A stretch of 64,000 bases of DNA from Dyadobacter psychrotolerans (GCF_004349265.1 NZ_SMFL01000005.1:124301-188300), one strand, 5' to 3'; shown: positions 1-9,466, counted from the stretch's first letter. The notes: a model not told the origin generated them from the letters alone. Numbers and translations are program-made.

Positions 1-132
1 AGGAGGCATGATGATGTCATTTACAAGTGATTGTGTCACAGTTGTAAATGCCGCTCCGATGATAATACCGACTGCCAGATCAAGAACATTGCCCTTGATC
101 GCAAAATCTTTAAATCTTTGGAAGAATTGCAT
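1..132 (-). CDS. mscL: Large-conductance mechanosensitive channel MscL, N-terminal part (partial)
   Basis: The first 44 codons of a gene that runs off the left edge. The product begins [20 protein letters not shown] and continues through VGIIIGAAF and [10 protein letters not shown]. These are the MscL amphipathic N-terminal helix, the glycine/alanine-rich pore-lining first transmembrane helix, and the conserved loop after it. MscL is a homopentameric inner-membrane channel that opens under membrane tension during hypo-osmotic shock. The start is the only sensible ATG (complement of 130-132). It is transcribed away from the short-chain dehydrogenase, with about 190 bp of divergent intergenic DNA between them. 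Identification is strong although only the first third is visible. Confidence 0.9.
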   Translation of the reverse strand, partial: MQFFQRFKDFAIKGNVLDLAVGIIIGAAFTTVTQSLVNDIIMPP

Positions 133-320
133 AAAGTTGAGGTTAAATGAAAGTTGTTGGTCGTGCAAAAGATTTTATAATGCTTAATATGATTTCCGCT
201 TTTGAAATAAAAAACCATTCCATATACGTTACATGTTGCTGATTTATAATCGTTAATGGCCTGGTTTTTTTATTACGAACGCAAACGATTTGAAAATCAG
301 ATATCAACAAATTTGACCTC

Positions 321-1349
321 ATGAATAATAAAACAGGAATTTCATCAAAAACAGCAATTTGGACCGCATTGGGAGCAGGAGCTTTTTTGATAGCTAAAAG
401 CGCTTACCGGGAATTAACGAAATATGATTTGCGGGGCAAAATAGTGCTCGTTACTGGTGGTTCGCGGGGACTGGGGTTAGCCATAGCCCGGGAGCTGGCG
501 TCAAAAGGAGCCAAAATTGCTATTTGTGCAAGAAACGGCAGGCAGTTGGAAAATGCCAAAATCGAACTGGAAGAGACAGGCGTGGAAGTTTTGACTGTTC
601 AGGCAGATGTTTCGATACAAGCCGAGGTTGAAGCACTTATGAAGCAAGTTATCAACCATTTTGGACGACTGGATGTATTGATCAACAATGCTGGTATCAT
701 TCAGGTTGGCCCGGAAAATGTGATGGAAGTGGAGGATTATCAAACAGCAATGGATAACAACTTATGGGCTGCGTTGTACTCCATCAAGGCCGCGGTTCCT
801 GGTTTTATCAGACAAGGTGAAGGGCGAATTGTTAATATCTGTTCAATAGGAGGTAAGATCGCTGTGCCGCATCTATTGCCATACAGCGTCAGCAAGTTTG
901 CCTTGGTGGGACTTTCGGAAGGTTTAAGTGCGGAATTAAAAAAAGATAACATCCATGTAACAACGGTCATTCCAAATTTGATGCTGACAGGCAGTCCGCG
1001 TAACGTATCCGTAAGAGGAGATCATGAAGCAGAATATGCGTGGTTTAAAGTGGCGGACTCTACACCGCTGATATCACAAAAGGCTGATAAAGCTGCAAAA
1101 CAAATTGTAAAGGCAATTGAACATGGGGATAACGAATTGGTTTTGACTCAATTGGGGAAGGTTATGGTGGCTGTTCAGGGATTGATGCCGGAAGCAGTGA
1201 CTTCGGTGATGCAGATTGCCAATCGTTTTCTACCTAAAAGCACCGATTCGGAAGTAACTAAAAAGGGATATGAAAGCGAATCGGACGCTTCCAATGGCCC
1301 TGTCGCTGTAAATAGCGATAGAGTCGCTCTGGAATACAATGAGTTATGA
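321..1349 (+). CDS. Membrane-anchored short-chain dehydrogenase/reductase (SDR)
   Basis: A 342-residue NAD(P)-dependent oxidoreductase of the classical SDR family. The Rossmann dinucleotide motif TGGSRGLG is at residues 45-52, NNAG at 122-125, and the catalytic triad is Ser175 (NICSIGG), Tyr188 and Lys192 (YSVSK). A hydrophobic stretch at about 12-26 precedes the catalytic domain and may anchor it to the membrane. The C-terminal 100 residues extend past the core and end in a polar tail. The arginine in the glycine-rich motif hints at NADPH preference. The substrate cannot be read from sequence and no neighbour suggests a pathway. Confidence 0.85.
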   Translation: MNNKTGISSKTAIWTALGAGAFLIAKSAYRELTKYDLRGKIVLVTGGSRGLGLAIARELASKGAKIAICARNGRQLENAKIELEETGVEVLTVQADVSIQAEVEALMKQVINHFGRLDVLINNAGIIQVGPENVMEVEDYQTAMDNNLWAALYSIKAAVPGFIRQGEGRIVNICSIGGKIAVPHLLPYSVSKFALVGLSEGLSAELKKDNIHVTTVIPNLMLTGSPRNVSVRGDHEAEYAWFKVADSTPLISQKADKAAKQIVKAIEHGDNELVLTQLGKVMVAVQGLMPEAVTSVMQIANRFLPKSTDSEVTKKGYESESDASNGPVAVNSDRVALEYNEL

Positions 1350-1392
1350 ACAGGAAACATGCCAAAGAATCAGTTTTGGAAAGTATCTCATG

Positions 1393-1449
1393 ACCATCCC
1401 AATGCTTATAACTCCATCCCGAAGTTCCAACACGAATTTTACCGGCCAT
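1393..1449 (-). pseudogene. 5' remnant of a DUF72-family gene
   Basis: On the minus strand an ATG at 1449 opens a frame reading MAGKIRVGTSGWSYKHWDG. This closely resembles the extreme N-terminus of DUF72 proteins, whose hallmark is IGTSGWSYxxW. After about 19 codons the family resemblance stops, where the FYP motif would be expected, and the frame runs into the 3' end of the SDR gene. The remaining 200 or so residues of the family are absent. I infer a deletion remnant. Chance resemblance is possible but unlikely over so distinctive a motif. Confidence 0.5.
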
Positions 1450-1553
1450 AAAATAGTTGTTCAGTCCGGCCATTATTTTAAAAACGCCCGCCAATTCTGA
1501 ATAATGCAGGTGGATATTTAATTGGATTTTATAAAAATTATCTGCGTTTTAAT

Positions 1554-2831
1554 ATGAAGTTTCCTCAACTGCTTTTTGTCCTTCTTTTTTCGTTCAATTG
1601 CTTTGGCCAGAGATCAGGAACTGAAGTAAAATACGATGAAACGGGTTGTTTATTTACAAGTTATAAAGGCCTTGTGATGGCTGGATACCAGGGATGGTTC
1701 ACAGCCGAGGGTGACGGAGCCGGTCGAGGCTTCCATCATTATCAAAAAGGTGGAAAGTTTGAGCCAGGTTTTGCATCTTTTGACTTTTGGCCTGATGTTT
1801 CTGAGTATCCCAAAACTTACAATACCAGTTTCAAATATGTCGGCGGCGAAACTGCCAAAGTGTACAGTCCTTATGATGAAGAAAGTGTGAACCTGCATTT
1901 TAAATGGATGAAGGAATATGGAATTGATGGCGTTTACATGCAGCGCTTTGTAAGCGAAATAAAAAGAGAAAGCGGGAAAAGGCATTTTAACAAGGTACTT
2001 GCCAATGCGCTGAAAGCTTCGAAAAAATACGGAAGGGCAATCAGTATAATGTACGATCTGAGTGGCTCAACTTCGGCAGATATGGATTTTATTGTGAAGG
2101 ATTGGGAGGAGCTGCAAAAGGAATTTTTACTTTTTGACAACAAAGAAAACCCTACATACCTACGGCAAAACGGTCGTCCGCTACTGGCAATTTGGGGTGT
2201 AGGATTTAACGATGACAGGAAATATACGACGAGGGACATTCAAAGATTAGTCGAAAAAATAAAAGGCCGGGATCAAAAAGCATCTGTATTACTTGGCGTA
2301 CCTTATTACTGGAGAAGCCTGGATAAGGATACAGAGAACAACGCGGCTTTACATGAACTTATTAAAACGGCGGATGTAATTATGCCCTGGGCTGTGGGAC
2401 GTTACAACGCTGCAACTTATTCCGCTGTTGCCGGAAATAATCTGACAGCAGATATTGCATGGGCTAAAAACAACAAGCTTGGTTACATTCCACTTGTTTT
2501 TCCTGGTTTTAGCTGGGGAAATTTAAAAGACGATAACACGCTCTATAATCAGATTCCGCGAAACAAAGGTGATTTTCTCTGGCAGCAAATAGCTGGTGCA
2601 AAAAACGCAGGAGCCGAAGCGATTTACGTTGCGATGTTTGACGAAGTTGACGAAGGGACAGCCATTTATAAAACAAAAAAAGAAGGTGAAACACCAATTA
2701 ACGGTGCTGGTAAGTTTGTCGGAATTGAACCGGAACTTGCTCCGGATTATTACCTATGGCTCACGGGTGAAGGAGCAAAATGGTTTCATGGCGAAGGCGG
2801 GTTTGGCGTGAGAAAGCCTGTCCGGAAATGA
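1554..2831 (+). CDS. Secreted glycoside hydrolase family 71/99-like protein
   Basis: A 425-residue exported protein with a signal peptide at residues 1-19 (ending CFGQ). The mature part starts with the motif GYQGWF (about 44-49) and contains DGVYMQRF and, near the C-terminus, MFDEVDEGTAIYK with acidic residues suited to catalysis. This resembles the TIM-barrel proteins usually annotated as glycoside hydrolase 71/99-like, a group that includes endo-acting alpha-mannosidases and alpha-glucanases. The family assignment rests on my recognition of the motifs; the substrate is unknown. It is followed by a strong hairpin, and the next gene is convergent. Confidence 0.65.
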   Translation: MKFPQLLFVLLFSFNCFGQRSGTEVKYDETGCLFTSYKGLVMAGYQGWFTAEGDGAGRGFHHYQKGGKFEPGFASFDFWPDVSEYPKTYNTSFKYVGGETAKVYSPYDEESVNLHFKWMKEYGIDGVYMQRFVSEIKRESGKRHFNKVLANALKASKKYGRAISIMYDLSGSTSADMDFIVKDWEELQKEFLLFDNKENPTYLRQNGRPLLAIWGVGFNDDRKYTTRDIQRLVEKIKGRDQKASVLLGVPYYWRSLDKDTENNAALHELIKTADVIMPWAVGRYNAATYSAVAGNNLTADIAWAKNNKLGYIPLVFPGFSWGNLKDDNTLYNQIPRNKGDFLWQQIAGAKNAGAEAIYVAMFDEVDEGTAIYKTKKEGETPINGAGKFVGIEPELAPDYYLWLTGEGAKWFHGEGGFGVRKPVRK

Positions 2832-2863
2832 TATGTTTAAAATATCGTGAGGGAATTTTAAGG

Positions 2864-2914
2864 TTGATAACGGGAGTTGATGATAAAGTAAACATTATCG
2901 ACTTCCGTTATCAA
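2864..2914. terminator. Long hairpin between convergent genes, probable bidirectional terminator
   Basis: Two 21-nt arms (2864-2884 and 2894-2914) pair along their whole length, with three G-T wobbles and a 9-nt loop. It lies 32 bp after the stop of the glycosidase-like gene and 9 bp from the stop of the opposing lipoprotein gene. There is no clear U-tract, so termination is inferred from position and stem strength. Confidence 0.6.
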
Positions 2915-2923
2915 TTCATTGAC

Positions 2924-3343
2924 CTACAAATTAACATATTTCCTCTTTCCCTGCCCGCAAGTGGAAACAGTTAGCTCGTTGTCTTTCACTTCAATTTCCC
3001 AGGTTGGACAATACACACAGTTTACCGCAGCGCAATGGCCGTAATCAAGTTCGGTTTTTGGTTTAATGGTGAAATTATTTCCGTTGATGACCAATGAACC
3101 TGGCCCGCAGCAAATTCCTCTTCCCTGTGAGTCAACAATAACTCCGTCATAACGGAAATTAAGATCGTTGCCATCCGGATTTTGAACATTTTCCCAGCTG
3201 CTTTTACCATCTGCTATTTTCTCAACCGCTGCCAAACGCCAGGATCCAACGATAGGCTCGACGCCCGCAACAGGATCTTTGTCATCTTTTTGACAGGCGA
3301 ATAAGATGAAAGAAAAAATTAAAGTAAGTAAAATGCGATTCAT
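2924..3343 (-). CDS. Cys-rich lipocalin-like lipoprotein
   Basis: A 139-residue predicted lipoprotein. The signal peptide ends in a lipobox (LFAC, Cys17), so it should be lipid-anchored in the envelope. The mature part opens with IVGSWRLAAVEKI, like the first strand of small lipocalin-type lipoproteins of Bacteroidota. It then has an unusual set of cysteines: CCGPGS, GHCAAVNCVYC and STCGQG. These could form disulfides in the periplasm or bind a metal. No function can be assigned; it sits alone and convergent with the preceding gene. Confidence 0.7.
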   Translation of the reverse strand: MNRILLTLIFSFILFACQKDDKDPVAGVEPIVGSWRLAAVEKIADGKSSWENVQNPDGNDLNFRYDGVIVDSQGRGICCGPGSLVINGNNFTIKPKTELDYGHCAAVNCVYCPTWEIEVKDNELTVSTCGQGKRKYVNL

Positions 3344-3505
3344 GATTTTTGTTTTATTTAAAGGAGTTTGTTTTATATAAAATGGTTGGAAGGTTTTCCG
3401 GGTTTATTTAAACCCTGGCTCAATTCAGTAACCATTATGTTTCCGGGTAATTGTGCTTTGTTAATCAACGCTGTTTACTCAATCCAGTTCCTTTACCCTT
3501 ATATC

Positions 3506-4852
3506 ATGAAATTTTCAAAGGTTCACTTAACCGTTTTACTGCTTGTCAGTCTGCAAACCGCCTTTTGTCAAACATCTGCAATCATTTCCAAAGAGGATTT
3601 TAGTTTTCTAGAAAAGATGACCAGAGATGTTCTGGATTCTTCCCGCGTGAAACCGGGACAAAATATGCCAGCAACTTTTGGTAAAAACAATACCGGAGGA
3701 ACCCTGGTAAGGCCGGGTGGGAGAGATACTTATCCGGCATTCTGGATTCGGGATTATGCAATGTCCCTGGAAACCGGATTTGTTACAACTGCTGAACAAA
3801 AACACATGCTGCTTTTAACCGCATCTACTCAATGTGACCAAACCTGGATAACCCGTGGCGGAAGTATGGTGCCTTTTGGCGCAATCGCAGATCATATCCG
3901 GGTGAACGATAAGTTGCCCGTTTACTACCCGGGAACATACGATTATCTGGATCAGGGTAAAAAGGAATTTGGTATGTTTCCTCCCTACGATGATCAGTTT
4001 TACTTTATTCAGATGGCATATTACTATATAAAGAGCACCGGAGATATCAAAATTACAAACAGTGACATTAATCAGAAAAAGCTGATAGACAGACTGGAAA
4101 ATGCTTTTTGCGTGCAGCCTTCCCACGCGGAAAATGATATTGTTTTTACCAATGATGCTTTTCGTGGCGTCGACTTCGGTTTCAGGGATGCCGTCGATAT
4201 TACCGGCGATCTTTGTTACGCATCTTTACTGAAATATACCGCTGCAATTCAACTCGCTGAGCTATTTGAAAAATTAAAAAACGCGCAAAAGGCAATTCGA
4301 TACAGAAAAATTGCTGCAAATATTAAAACTGCTATTCCCTCTATTTTTAGAAACAAAAACGGAATGCTTCGGGCTTCAACAGGTAAAAGCGATCAGGAAG
4401 ATGTTTGGGCCACGGCACTTGCAATTCATTTAAAAATACTTGAAGGAACAAATGCTGAAAAAGCAGCTTCTTATTTGGATAGAGCCTATAAAACAGGAAC
4501 TCTTGCTTACAAAGGCAGTATCCGGCATGTTCTCACCGCGGAAGATTTTAGTAAAACAACATCCTGGGAGAGTTCGCTTGCCGGCATCAATACTTATCAA
4601 AACGGTGCTTATTGGGGGACACCAACAGGTTGGGTAGCCAATGCGATCGCACTTGTGGATATGGCATCAGCTCACCAATTGGTAAAAGAATACATCACTG
4701 AATTACGGGAAAATGATTTCAGGAAGGGCCCACAGTTTAATTCACCTATGGAGTGTTTTTTTACAAATGGCTATTCGCGCGGACCTGTTTATCTGACCAC
4801 AGTAAGTTGTCCGTACATTGCCTTGAAGACGATTGTTTTACATAATAAATGA
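3506..4852 (+). CDS. Secreted six-hairpin (alpha/alpha)6-barrel glycosidase-like protein
   Basis: A 448-residue exported protein. I chose the internal ATG at 3506 because it gives a clean signal peptide (MKFSKVHLTVLLLVSLQTAFC); the frame stays open upstream to 3368 without signal-like sequence. The mature protein is helix-rich with aromatic and acidic motifs typical of six-hairpin glycosidases: YPAFWIRDYAMSLE, MFPPYDDQFYF, FGFRDAVDITGD, TTSWESSLAG and YWGTPTGWVANAI. Likely acidic catalytic residues are in the WIRD and FRD motifs. I cannot name the GH family with confidence. With the GH71/99-like gene nearby it suggests extracellular carbohydrate processing. Confidence 0.6.
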   Translation: MKFSKVHLTVLLLVSLQTAFCQTSAIISKEDFSFLEKMTRDVLDSSRVKPGQNMPATFGKNNTGGTLVRPGGRDTYPAFWIRDYAMSLETGFVTTAEQKHMLLLTASTQCDQTWITRGGSMVPFGAIADHIRVNDKLPVYYPGTYDYLDQGKKEFGMFPPYDDQFYFIQMAYYYIKSTGDIKITNSDINQKKLIDRLENAFCVQPSHAENDIVFTNDAFRGVDFGFRDAVDITGDLCYASLLKYTAAIQLAELFEKLKNAQKAIRYRKIAANIKTAIPSIFRNKNGMLRASTGKSDQEDVWATALAIHLKILEGTNAEKAASYLDRAYKTGTLAYKGSIRHVLTAEDFSKTTSWESSLAGINTYQNGAYWGTPTGWVANAIALVDMASAHQLVKEYITELRENDFRKGPQFNSPMECFFTNGYSRGPVYLTTVSCPYIALKTIVLHNK

Positions 4853-4881
4853 GTTTTCTTGCATAAATAAAAAACCGAAAT

Positions 4882-4924
4882 AATGAAGCCGAAGTACTGC
4901 TTTGTGAAACCTAAGGTCTTCATT
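4882..4924. terminator. Weak hairpin after the glycosidase gene
   Basis: AATGAAG (4882-4888) pairs with CTTCATT (4918-4924), supported by a CC/GG pair just inside, about 30 bp after the stop codon. No strong U-tract. Possible terminator only. Confidence 0.35.
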
Positions 4925-5060
4925 TAAAATAAATGGGCGCCAGAGCCGCTTACATGTTAAAAAGCATACGGCAAGTTTTTTTTAGGGCATAATTATTATA
5001 GATGTTTTTGATCAATTCTATAAAGAGGGTCGAATTACCAGCTTCATTAAAAACATACGT

Positions 5061-5636
5061 ATGGAAACCAATCAGCAACACAAAATTGAAACCAGCCAGG
5101 AATTCGCGGTTCCGGTTGAAATGCTTTTTAAAGCATGGACGGAGCAGGAACATTTGCAAAAATGGTGGCGTCCGATGGGTGAGACGCTGGAAAGCGTAAA
5201 GAGTGAATTGGAAGAAGGAGGTGCAAACGAATATTATTTCGAAAGTAAAGCTTTTAAAATTACAGGAAACTATCAGCAGGCCGATGTGAATAAAAAGCTG
5301 GTCTATACCTGGAACTGGGATTTTGAGGGAAATGAACTTGAGAATGAAAAGTACATCCTTCACATCAAGTTTGAATCAACCGACGGCGGTAGCAAATTAC
5401 TTGTGGTCCAGGAAGGGCTTGCATCCGAAGAAGTTTTGCCGGCACATGAAGATGGCTGGAAAACAGGACTGGAAAGTTTGAAATCATATCTGGAAGTTTC
5501 ATCAGACGGAAGTTCTTCTGAAAACAAGAGTTCGTCTGTAAATGAAAGTGACAGTGTAAAAAGTGACGAGGGAATGAATGATCGTTCAGGAGGTTACAAC
5601 GAGTTACCGGAACAGGCGAAAGTTGGCGGTGGGTGA
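5061..5636 (+). CDS. SRPBCC / AHSA1-domain protein
   Basis: A 191-residue cytoplasmic protein. Residues about 8-140 match the START-like AHSA1 fold: FAVPVEMLFKAWTEQEHLQKWW is the usual first helix with its WW, and KLVYTWNWD and AHEDGWKTGLESLKSYL are the usual later strands and final helix. Such proteins bind small hydrophobic ligands; the ligand here is unknown. The tail, from about residue 150, is rich in Ser, Asn, Glu and Gly and looks disordered. The start METNQQ is preferred because a longer overlapping reading frame nearby is in another frame. A strong terminator follows. Confidence 0.75.
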   Translation: METNQQHKIETSQEFAVPVEMLFKAWTEQEHLQKWWRPMGETLESVKSELEEGGANEYYFESKAFKITGNYQQADVNKKLVYTWNWDFEGNELENEKYILHIKFESTDGGSKLLVVQEGLASEEVLPAHEDGWKTGLESLKSYLEVSSDGSSSENKSSSVNESDSVKSDEGMNDRSGGYNELPEQAKVGGG

Positions 5637-5705
5637 TAACAAAGAATTAATTTTTGCTTGTGAAATGTTACGACGATACAGATTACGCAGCAAATGGTCG
5701 GTAAG

Positions 5706-5757
5706 AAAAAGAGATACAATCCGGCAAGCGTAATGCTTCCATTTTGTATCTCTTTTT
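5706..5757. terminator. Strong bidirectional terminator
   Basis: A perfect 14-bp stem, AAAAAGAGATACAA (5706-5719) with TTGTATCTCTTTTT (5744-5757), sits between the SRPBCC gene (+) and pruA (-). Each arm supplies a T-tract to one direction of transcription. Confidence 0.85.
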
Positions 5758-5777
5758 ATTAAATCCGGAATTAATTA

Positions 5778-7400
5778 TTAGGATTGCAAAAACGGATAAG
5801 TATAATTCTTTGGTGGATCAAAAGTTTCTTTAATCGTTCTGGGTGAAACCCATCTGAGCAAATTCAGGTAAGAGCCCGATTTGTCGTTTGTTCCCGATCC
5901 TCTTGCGCCGCCAAATGGCTGCTGCCCAACGACTGCGCCGGTTGGTTTGTCATTGATATAAAAGTTTCCGGCCGCATTACGCAACCGTTTTACTGCCTTT
6001 TCAATTGTTGCCCTATCCTGTGAAATAACTGAACCCGTCAGCGCATAGATTGAAGTATTGTCGATGATTTCCATAATCTCATCAAAATCTTCGTACACAT
6101 AAACAGAAAGAACAGGTCCGAAAATTTCTTCGCACATCGAAACATAGTACGGGTCAGAAACTTCAATGACCGTAGGATCCACAAAGTAACCTGTTGATTT
6201 ATTATAAGTTCCACCGGCTACGATTGCCGCCTTTGGGTCATTCTTTGCATTTTCGATGTAAGAGACAATTTTGTCGAATGACTTTTCAGAAATTACTGCA
6301 TTGACGAAATTTCCAAAATCTTCGACCGTTCCGATTTTCACCTTTTTTAAGTCACTCAGCAATTTCTCTTTAACGGCAGGCCAAAGCGATTTTGGAATAT
6401 AAGCTCTTGAGGCTGCTGAACATTTTTGTCCCTGATATTCAAAAGCACCGCGCAGCAGAGCGGTAGCTACAACGTCAACATTTGCCGTTTCATCAGCAAG
6501 TACAAAGTCCTTGCCGCCGGTTTCACCAACAATACGGGGATAGCTTTTGTATTTGTGGATGTTGTTACCAATATTTTTCCAAATGGCCTGAAAAACAGCA
6601 GTTGATCCTGTGAAATGCAGTCCCGTAAACTCAGGATGGCTAAAAATGATATCTCCCGCCAACGGACCGTCTACGCTGATCATGTTGATCACACCGTCCG
6701 GAAGGCCTGCAGCTTTAAAAATTTCCATGATCACATTGGCAGCGTACATCTGATTTTCAGATGGTTTCCAAACGATCACATTACCCATTAACGCAGCGGA
6801 AGCCGGAAGGTTACCTGAAATCGCAGTGAAGTTGAAAGGTGTTAATGCATACACAAAACCTTCAAGCGGGCGATATTCCATCCGGTTCCAGACACCTTTG
6901 CTTGAGACGGGCTGCTGCGCATAAATCTGCGACAGGTAAGACACATTGTAACGAAGGAAATCGATCAGTTCACAGGCGGAATCAATCTCTGCCTGGTACG
7001 CATTTTTCGACTGACCGAGCATCGTTGCCGCGTTCAGTTTATAGCGGTAGGGTCCGGAAATCAGGTCGGCTGCTTTCAGGAAAATCGCAGCCCGGCTCTC
7101 CCAGGACATATCTTCCCATCCCTGCTTGGCAGCCAGTGCTGCCTCTATTGCACTTTTAACATGACTTGCGTCGCCTTCATGATAATATCCAAGAATGTGC
7201 TGGTGGTCGTGTGGGGGCCTGACTGCAACTTTTTTGCCAGTCCTGATTTCCTCGTTCCCGATATACATTGGAATGTCTGTTTCGGTTGATTTCGCCTCTC
7301 TGATAGCTGCTTCAAGTTTTAACCTTTCGCTGCTGTTTGGTGCGTAATCAAGAACAACTTCGTTTTGTAATGCGGGTACATTGAAAAATCCGTTTGCCAT
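5778..7400 (-). CDS. pruA: Delta-1-pyrroline-5-carboxylate dehydrogenase
   Basis: A 540-residue aldehyde dehydrogenase that oxidises glutamate semialdehyde (from delta-1-pyrroline-5-carboxylate) to glutamate with NAD+, the second step of proline degradation. Motifs: PFNFTAISGN (188-197) for nucleotide binding, GETGGKD with catalytic Glu293, and YQGQKCSAASR with nucleophile Cys327. QQPFGGARGSGTNDK near the C-terminus is typical of this family. Length fits the monofunctional Bacteroidota/eukaryote-type enzyme. It is divergent from proline dehydrogenase across about 209 bp, so the two steps of the pathway are paired in the genome. Confidence 0.95.
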   Translation of the reverse strand: MANGFFNVPALQNEVVLDYAPNSSERLKLEAAIREAKSTETDIPMYIGNEEIRTGKKVAVRPPHDHQHILGYYHEGDASHVKSAIEAALAAKQGWEDMSWESRAAIFLKAADLISGPYRYKLNAATMLGQSKNAYQAEIDSACELIDFLRYNVSYLSQIYAQQPVSSKGVWNRMEYRPLEGFVYALTPFNFTAISGNLPASAALMGNVIVWKPSENQMYAANVIMEIFKAAGLPDGVINMISVDGPLAGDIIFSHPEFTGLHFTGSTAVFQAIWKNIGNNIHKYKSYPRIVGETGGKDFVLADETANVDVVATALLRGAFEYQGQKCSAASRAYIPKSLWPAVKEKLLSDLKKVKIGTVEDFGNFVNAVISEKSFDKIVSYIENAKNDPKAAIVAGGTYNKSTGYFVDPTVIEVSDPYYVSMCEEIFGPVLSVYVYEDFDEIMEIIDNTSIYALTGSVISQDRATIEKAVKRLRNAAGNFYINDKPTGAVVGQQPFGGARGSGTNDKSGSYLNLLRWVSPRTIKETFDPPKNYTYPFLQS

Positions 7401-7484
7401 ATTTTGGTCGTTTTAATTTTCTATAATATTATTAAAGTTGTTATCTGATCATTAAGTTCAATAACGAAATAATCACATCCTGAT

Positions 7485-7492
7485 CAAAGGTA
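7485..7492 (-). promoter_or_regulatory. Possible -7 promoter element for pruA
   Basis: The complement reads TACCTTTG, matching the Bacteroidota -7 consensus TAnnTTTG, about 85 bp upstream of the pruA start. I found no well-spaced -33 TTTG, so this is tentative. Confidence 0.35.
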
Positions 7493-7578
7493 AAACAGCA
7501 CGCCTGATTAGGTTTAATCGCAAATTATCCATCTATAATCAGAAATTGCCAAAATATATTTTCAAGGATTTCGTCGTT

Positions 7579-7586
7579 TACTTTTG
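7579..7586 (+). promoter_or_regulatory. Possible -7 promoter element for proline dehydrogenase
   Basis: TACTTTTG fits the Bacteroidota -7 consensus TAnnTTTG, 23 bp before the proline dehydrogenase start codon. The -33 region is T-rich but lacks a perfect TTTG. It would give a very short leader. Confidence 0.45.
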
Positions 7587-7609
7587 AAGAAAAACACGAC
7601 AAATCAAAA

Positions 7610-8815
7610 ATGGAAAAAATGTTTGAAGACTCAGAGCATGCATTTGCTTACAAATCGGACGGGCAGCTCAGGAAAGCGTACTGGCTGTTCAAAATGATGA
7701 AGTTTAACTGGCTGATATCTTTTGGTACCAACTTCATTCTGGCCGCAATCAAATGGCGGCTGCCGGTTATCGGCATTCTAAAAAATACATTGTATAGCCA
7801 ATTTGTAGGAGGAGAAACGCTGGAAAAAGCGACACCGGTAGTCAATAAATTAGGGAATTATGATGTGGATGTAATTCTTGATTATGGTGCTGAGGCTAAG
7901 GAGGGAGAGGCTAATTTTGATTTGGCCAAAGAAGAATTTATTAAGGCAATTCGTTACTCTGCAACACAGACAAGCATTCCTTTCATCAGTTTGAAAATCA
8001 CTGCTCTGGCGCGGTTTGAATTACTGGAAAAATTAAATTCCAGCGTTACAATTAATCCTGGTGCGATTGCCGTTGACGCAAGAAAATTAACCTTTGAGGA
8101 AAATAAAGAATGGCAAAATGTGCTGGACAGGACTTATGCAATCTGTGAGGCAGCATTAAACCTCAATCTGGGTGTGCTGATCGATGCCGAGGAGTCGTGG
8201 ATACAAAATACGATCGACGGAGTTGTAATGCTTGCCATGAATGCATACAATCAAAAGCAGGTAACTGTCTACAATACCATCCAGCTTTACAGATCGGACA
8301 AACTTGATTTTTTACAATTAAGCCACCGTACGGCCCGCCAGCATTCTTTCCTATTGGGCGTAAAACTCGTACGAGGTGCGTATATGGAAAAGGAACGGGC
8401 ATGGGCACAGGAGAAAAATCAAAAGTCACCGATTCAGCCGGATAAATCCGCTACGGATGCGGATTTTAATAAGGCGATCGATTTTTGTTTTAATCACCTT
8501 GAAAATACTTCTGTTGTTGTGGCAACGCATAATGAGTATAGCAACCTGCATGCACTTTCAATTTTGCAGGGCAGACAAATGGGGCAGGCGAACAAACATG
8601 TACATTTTTCGCAATTGTATGGCATGAGCGATAATATCACTTTTAATCTGGCCAAGGAAGGTTATAATGTAAGTAAGTACCTGCCTTATGGCTCAGTCGC
8701 CGACGTGATCCCTTATTTGTTACGACGCGCCCAGGAAAACAGCTCCGTTGCGGGTCAGACGGGTAGAGAATTATTTTTATTGGGAAAGGAAATGGACCGA
8801 AGAGGTTTAGCCTGA
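7610..8815 (+). CDS. Proline dehydrogenase
   Basis: A 401-residue monofunctional FAD-dependent enzyme that oxidises proline to delta-1-pyrroline-5-carboxylate and passes electrons to the quinone pool. Family motifs visible: VKLVRGAYMEKERAWA, VVATHNEYSN, QLYGMSDNITFNLAKEG, YLPYGSVADVIPYLLRRA followed by QENSS. These form the flavin- and proline-binding face of the barrel. The next Met (codon 4) is an alternative start. Divergent from pruA, whose product takes the next step; the shared 209-bp region probably holds both promoters. A terminator hairpin follows. Confidence 0.92.
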   Translation: MEKMFEDSEHAFAYKSDGQLRKAYWLFKMMKFNWLISFGTNFILAAIKWRLPVIGILKNTLYSQFVGGETLEKATPVVNKLGNYDVDVILDYGAEAKEGEANFDLAKEEFIKAIRYSATQTSIPFISLKITALARFELLEKLNSSVTINPGAIAVDARKLTFEENKEWQNVLDRTYAICEAALNLNLGVLIDAEESWIQNTIDGVVMLAMNAYNQKQVTVYNTIQLYRSDKLDFLQLSHRTARQHSFLLGVKLVRGAYMEKERAWAQEKNQKSPIQPDKSATDADFNKAIDFCFNHLENTSVVVATHNEYSNLHALSILQGRQMGQANKHVHFSQLYGMSDNITFNLAKEGYNVSKYLPYGSVADVIPYLLRRAQENSSVAGQTGRELFLLGKEMDRRGLA

Positions 8816-8827
8816 TAACCAGTCAGC

Positions 8828-8857
8828 CCTGCGCAGATTTTCGTGTTTCTGCGCAGG
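8828..8857 (+). terminator. Intrinsic terminator after proline dehydrogenase
   Basis: CCTGCGCAGA (8828-8837) and TCTGCGCAGG (8848-8857) form a perfect 10-bp GC-rich stem with a 10-nt loop, followed directly by TTTATT, 12 bp after the stop codon. Confidence 0.85.
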
Positions 8858-9466
8858 TTTATTAAACAAATATTGACTGAACAATTCCTGAAAAATGACG
8901 TTCAGCTTCTCTAATCTTAAAAGAAATACCGACTAAATGTGCTTTGTCGTGTTTCCATGCATATTCTGCTCCACTTTCAATCTACGTTAATAACAAAGGA
9001 AAATCTTATAGTGTTGATAAAAACCCAAATTATATTTGGTATTTCATTAACTGCCTAAATGTTTATTTTCGTAAAAGTCGAAAAGATAATTTTTAATTAT
9101 TATTGGCGATTAATAAACATATATTAATCTGACTCTTTCATTTATAGAAAAAAAATGATAATATTGGTAAAGGTTCCAAAACGCACTTAACATAAATTCT
9201 TTAAGGAATATACGTAGCAAATGATTTGTTGATGGTTTTTAGCTGTAATTTCAGTTTAAATCTAATTTATATGATTATTTGAATATTTATATTTTATATG
9301 ATTTGTAAGTTAGTATCGGCGTTGTTGGTCCCAGAAGAAAATCTCCAAAATCATAAGATGTAAACAGTTTGTCCTTTGGATAATAAATGTTTACTGACAG
9401 TCTCGGATGTTAACCTATGTTTATAATTTTTATTAAAGTTATTTTATAACCTTAAATGAGTCTGTT
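8858..9466. other. About 600 bp AT-rich region without a gene
   Basis: Strongly AT-rich with stops in all frames. I found no convincing open frame, RNA gene, inverted repeat or well-spaced promoter. It probably contains the promoter and control region of the downstream AraC-family gene. Confidence 0.6.
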
